Shown: positions 21,340 to 24,333 of the stretch, one piece after another
Layout: each line of letters opens with the position of its first letter
Numbering within the stretch: position 1 is the stretch's first letter
NCBI GenBank assembly: GCA_002715665.1
Contig: PAZO01000022.1
Span: 1 to 24,333, forward strand
DNA: 24,333 bases
Direction: 5' to 3'
Source of the DNA: Chloroflexota bacterium
GTDB lineage: Bacteria > Chloroflexota > Dehalococcoidia > SAR202 > GCA-002694895
Made by a program: the position numbers and the translations under genes
Notes under the pieces: generated by a model
Databases searched by the model: none
What the model was told of the DNA's origin: nothing
Seen by the model: the letters and a program-made list of their open reading frames with translations, nothing else

Positions 21340-24253
21340 AATGATTTAATCCTATATAAACTGTACTTCCGTTGCAATTCACAGAAATTGAAGAGCCTCT
21401 AATCGGAGATGGATTGTACTCTGATTTGGATCCTTTAATATATTCATTATAAAAATTATCAGATATATTTCCTTCTGGTCTATTTTTATGTATAGAATCA
21501 TTAGTTATAACATTCCAATTATCACCAAAGTCACTACTAACCCATGCTCCTCTGTTACCTATAATATAAACTACGTTGGGATCGGTCTTTAAATAATCTA
21601 CATCTTTTATTTTATTAGTTAAAGTTTTAGTCCAGGATTTCCCTCCATTCTTTGTTTTATATAATCCTGTTTCTGTACCTGCAATAACCAAATTACTATC
21701 TTTAGAATGTATATGTAAAGAATGCACACTTGTATCATTTGGCATTCCATCATTTGACCTGATCCAATTTTCTCCTCCATCCAATGATTTCCAAATTCCA
21801 TTCCCGCTTACAGCTTCAAGATGCGATAGTCCAAGATATAATATTTGAGGGTTTGATTGAGAAATTTGAATGTCTCTTATTGATGATTCAGAATTAAATG
21901 GTAATCCTTTACCAATATTAAGCCAAGTAATACCACCATCCATAGTTTTAAAAAGATGAATTCCTCTTAATGCAGCATCAGTCCAAACAGAAGAATCTGA
22001 AACTGAGCCCACGTAAATTTCATCCGGATTATTTGGATTGATTGCTAGTCCATGTAGGTGGATACTACCTTTTGGTGCTCCTTCTTCTCTAGTTTTTGAT
22101 ATTATTAAATTTGTAAATGTATCTTTTGTAGAATTAACACCGCTACTAGCAAGATCTAAAAACGTTTTTGCAGTCAATAAATTCCATGTATTTCCTCCAT
22201 CATACGAAAATCCCATAGATGAATAATACATACTACTAGAAGCTACTAATGCATTCGAATAACCAGGTATATATTTTATTTGCATAGGATAATGTGATAA
22301 CCAAGACGAAAACAATTTCCATTTCTCTCCGCTATCATTAGATTTATAAAACCCTCTAGATGCTTGTTGAGCCGCCCATACTTCTGATGGATCAGTAGGA
22401 CTTGTTTCTATAGTTTCTATTTCATTAGCATGAATTCCATCTGCAGACATTGACCAAGATTTACCTCCATCATTTGATATATAAATGCCTTGATTATCAT
22501 ATAATCCTTGTCTATACATAGCATCCATACGAACATCAAATTGAAAAGTGTCTGTTGCAACAATAATTTTGTTAGGATCATTTGAAAAAACTTCTAGGGC
22601 TTTAACATTTATTGGAAGATTATCCGGATGATTCAATTCCCAGTTTTTACCTCCGTTTTTTGATATTGCTATTCCTTTACTTGTAGTTGCCCAAACAGTA
22701 TTAGGATCAGAATGTATTTCTTTTATTCTCAAAAATATTGTATTATCTATCCCTTCTCCTTTGGTCCAAGTTTCACCTGAGTCATACGATATATGAATGC
22801 CATCCACTGACCCAACTATGATCTTTCTATCTTTTGATCTAACTATGCTAGTTGGACTGTTTGCATTTAATATTTTTGCATAAGATTTAAAAAAATCTTT
22901 AGTTACATAAATTCCATCATCAGCTCCAAAATATACAATTTCAGAATTAATAGAATCAAATAACAAAACAGTGATGTTAGGTAGGTTTATGTTTAATTGA
23001 TCAAATGATTTTCCTCCATTATTTGAAACATACAATTCTCCGCCTACTTCTCTACTTCGGCCTCGTATTGAAGCTAATACAATTGAAGGATTACTAGGAG
23101 AAAAAACTATAGAAGAATAAGAAGTACGATGTGGGCCTGGAGGATATTTTGATTGAAAACTTTTATTGAAATTTTCTCCATCTTCAGTAAGCCATATTTG
23201 TTGCGTATCACCATAAATAAATATATCGGGATTAGAAGGATGTATATCCATAGATTTAGTATGATCAAAATAATGAATTCGATTCCAATTTTTACCTCCA
23301 TCAATAGATTTGTATATACTATGTGAATTTTCTTGAACACCTAAATAAATAACATTTGGATCAGTCTTAGAAACATTGAAATCGGCAACCTCACCAGAAA
23401 TTAATGGAATAGATTGCCAATTAAATTCCATATTATTGTGTAACATTTGAGAAGGATTTATTTCATCACACTTATCTGTGTCTTTAATTAATTTTTTTTC
23501 AGAAATATTAACTTTGGGAATATACAATCTTTGAATTAATTGTTCGATTGATTCTTTAAGTTCAATTTGTTTTGATTGGTTATTACTTTTAGGCTGTGAA
23601 TCGTTGTCACTAGAGTTGGAAACACATTGTGTAATACGATTTAGAATATTTGATTTGATTTTATTTGTTTTATAAATCTCATCAGTATCCTTTCTGCCCA
23701 AAGTATCTATCAAACAATTTTTACTATAATTATTTGTTTTAATTTCAACTAATTCAGGCTTCTTATCTGTATCAGATTTAACAAAATCATTTTTAGCAAC
23801 ATTTGTATTTTTACTTTTGATATTAACTAAACACTGATCAATTTTTTGAACATAATCTTGATTAATTTTATTTGATTGATAAATTTCAAAAGTTGATTTT
23901 GGATCAAGGGTATCAACAATACATTCTCGGCTATATATTTCAGGATCAAAGTCTAACAGTATAATTGGTTTGACTTTATTATCAGATTGTTTCTGACTTG
24001 GAGTTTTCTGCATTGATTTCGTGTTATTAATTATAGAGTCAGATGCTGGAGTACTTTTTTTATCTTCATTTTTTATTATTTTAATATTCTTTGTATTATC
24101 ATTTTGGGTAGTATCCGATATTTGAGTAGAAGGTTGTTTTAAATCAATTTGATTATCTGATTGAATTATTTTGGCAGGAGGAATTGATTCTGCAGAGCAT
24201 GACAAAGCAGCTAAAAATATTATGGATGTTAAAATTAATTTTTTCTTAACCAT
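21317..24253 (-). CDS. Large Asp-box (sortilin/VPS10-like) lipoprotein with Cys-pair repeats
   Basis: 978-aa predicted lipoprotein. The signal peptide ends in lipobox LSC (Cys19). Residues about 20-100 are a low-complexity Ser/Thr/Asn/Lys/Gln linker. Two 38-residue repeats follow (107-144 and 176-213), each with a Cys pair 30 residues apart. Residues about 275-978 form a beta-propeller of sortilin/VPS10 or BNR type with twelve Asp-box copies such as SIDGGKNW, SNDGGKSW and SLDGGENW, the first at 316-323 and the last at 906-913. Such propellers bind or cleave glycans, or bind peptides; no glycosidase catalytic residues are recognisable. AAAGG (24259-24263) precedes the ATG by 5 nt, and the ATG directly abuts the stop of the NHL gene. 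Role unknown; probably surface-exposed binding. Confidence 0.88.
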   Translation of the reverse strand: MVKKKLILTSIIFLAALSCSAESIPPAKIIQSDNQIDLKQPSTQISDTTQNDNTKNIKIIKNEDKKSTPASDSIINNTKSMQKTPSQKQSDNKVKPIILLDFDPEIYSRECIVDTLDPKSTFEIYQSNKINQDYVQKIDQCLVNIKSKNTNVAKNDFVKSDTDKKPELVEIKTNNYSKNCLIDTLGRKDTDEIYKTNKIKSNILNRITQCVSNSSDNDSQPKSNNQSKQIELKESIEQLIQRLYIPKVNISEKKLIKDTDKCDEINPSQMLHNNMEFNWQSIPLISGEVADFNVSKTDPNVIYLGVQENSHSIYKSIDGGKNWNRIHYFDHTKSMDIHPSNPDIFIYGDTQQIWLTEDGENFNKSFQSKYPPGPHRTSYSSIVFSPSNPSIVLASIRGRSREVGGELYVSNNGGKSFDQLNINLPNITVLLFDSINSEIVYFGADDGIYVTKDFFKSYAKILNANSPTSIVRSKDRKIIVGSVDGIHISYDSGETWTKGEGIDNTIFLRIKEIHSDPNTVWATTSKGIAISKNGGKNWELNHPDNLPINVKALEVFSNDPNKIIVATDTFQFDVRMDAMYRQGLYDNQGIYISNDGGKSWSMSADGIHANEIETIETSPTDPSEVWAAQQASRGFYKSNDSGEKWKLFSSWLSHYPMQIKYIPGYSNALVASSSMYYSSMGFSYDGGNTWNLLTAKTFLDLASSGVNSTKDTFTNLIISKTREEGAPKGSIHLHGLAINPNNPDEIYVGSVSDSSVWTDAALRGIHLFKTMDGGITWLNIGKGLPFNSESSIRDIQISQSNPQILYLGLSHLEAVSGNGIWKSLDGGENWIRSNDGMPNDTSVHSLHIHSKDSNLVIAGTETGLYKTKNGGKSWTKTLTNKIKDVDYLKTDPNVVYIIGNRGAWVSSDFGDNWNVITNDSIHKNRPEGNISDNFYNEYIKGSKSEYNPSPIRGSSISVNCNGSTVYIGLNHYGIFKTK
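21515..23308 (-). repeat. Twelve Asp-box (BNR) repeats
   Basis: Protein-level repeats with consensus S/T-x-D/N-x-G-x-x-W/F, spaced about 35-75 residues apart through most of the 978-aa lipoprotein. In order from the N-terminal side they read SIDGGKNW, TEDGENF, SNNGGKSF, SYDSGETW, SKNGGKNW, SNDGGKSW, SNDSGEKW, SYDGGNTW, TMDGGITW, SLDGGENW, TKNGGKSW and SSDFGDNW. The count suits a ten-bladed sortilin-like propeller or two smaller ones. Confidence 0.85.
23615..23728 (-). repeat. Cys-pair repeat B of the large lipoprotein
   Basis: Residues 176-213, YSKNCLIDTLGRK...ITQCVSN. It aligns without gaps to repeat A over 38 residues, with cysteines at 180 and 210. Shared positions are Y-S-K/R-x-C-I/L-I/V-D-T-L, then K-x-T-x-E-I-Y, N-K-I and I-x-Q-C. 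Probably a small helical module closed by a disulfide. Confidence 0.8.
23822..23935 (-). repeat. Cys-pair repeat A of the large lipoprotein
   Basis: Residues 107-144, YSRECIVDTLDPK...IDQCLVN, with cysteines at 111 and 141. This is the partner of repeat B, offset by 69 residues and joined by a Lys/Asn/Asp-rich spacer. I know no named domain for it. Confidence 0.8.
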
Positions 24254-24333
24254 CTAAACCTTTTGAAATTTTTGTACTCTTTCAGCAGGAGATAATTCAG
24301 CAACATATATGCTTCCTTCCGAATCAACACAAA
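24254..24333 (-). CDS. C-terminal end of an NHL-repeat protein (runs off right edge)
   Basis: The minus strand is open from the right edge to a TAG at 24254-24256 in one frame, encoding 25 residues that begin CVDSEGSIYVAELSPAERVQ and end KFQKV. The pattern D-S-E-G-x-I-Y-V-A-E...R-V-Q-K-F is that of a final NHL/6-bladed propeller strand set, as in peptidyl-hydroxyglycine lyase-like and SMP-30-like proteins. Its stop is directly followed by the ATG of the Asp-box lipoprotein, so the two are one operon. Only the tail is visible, so no catalytic claim can be made. Confidence 0.75.
   Translation of the reverse strand, partial: CVDSEGSIYVAELSPAERVQKFQKV

Noticed and set aside
21515..23308. Sialidase assignment for the Asp-box lipoprotein
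   Set aside because: Asp-boxes alone do not define sialidases; the Arg triad and the FRIP-type motif were not seen, and the pattern is closer to sortilin-like propellers.
23107..23340. Open frame of 77 codons on the minus strand within the large lipoprotein gene
   Set aside because: It is an out-of-frame reading of the Asp-box repeats, low-complexity and unlike any protein family.

Overview
The window is about 24 kb of very AT-rich (roughly 30% GC by eye), extremely compact bacterial chromosome. Summing the gaps between called genes gives about 423 non-coding bases (about 1.7%). There are many 1-20 bp overlaps, no clear hairpin terminators, no RNA genes, no CRISPR and no transposons. Gene content points to a streamlined free-living bacterium. 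CcmF/CcmH-type cytochrome c maturation, paired MaoC hydratases, a DRTGG-domain protein, Asp-box and NHL surface lipoproteins and an actinobacterial-style dCTP deaminase together fit a marine low-GC Chloroflexota (SAR202-like) lineage best. That placement is inference from gene content, not a database match.

Left part (1-5200). A signal peptidase I gene runs off the left edge on the minus strand. Divergent from it is a plus-strand run: a SIMPL-domain lipoprotein, dCTP deaminase (possibly a bifunctional dCTP deaminase/dUTPase), and a complete riboflavin biosynthesis block ribD-ribE-ribBA-ribH. RibBA carries Gln where the DHBP-synthase metal-binding His normally sits.

Middle-left (5203-8894, minus). 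A cytochrome c maturation operon reads ccmH, ccmF, a 98-aa CcmI-like membrane protein, and an unrecognised 338-aa exported, C-terminally anchored protein. Divergent from it (8981-13807, plus) are a BioD-like/DRTGG protein, a UvrD/PcrA helicase, two MaoC-fold proteins that probably form one heteromeric hydratase, and an HMA-MauE membrane fusion.

Middle-right (13804-18607, minus). A four-gene operon reads S9 prolyl-oligopeptidase-type peptidase, M24 'pita-bread' hydrolase with two family-hallmark residues replaced, PfkB/ribokinase, and a BtpA/SgcQ-family TIM barrel. It looks like peptide plus ribose/nucleoside catabolism. Its last gene shares its stop region with the convergent HMA-MauE gene.

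Right part (18718-24333). RecQ helicase (TTG start) reads rightward into a minus-strand surface-protein operon: the tail of an NHL-repeat protein at the edge, then a 978-aa lipoprotein with two tandem 38-residue Cys-pair repeats and twelve Asp-box repeats, then a lipoprotein thermonuclease. The least explained parts of the window are the Cys-pair repeat module, the 338-aa protein in the ccm operon, the altered M24 hydrolase and the altered RibBA.
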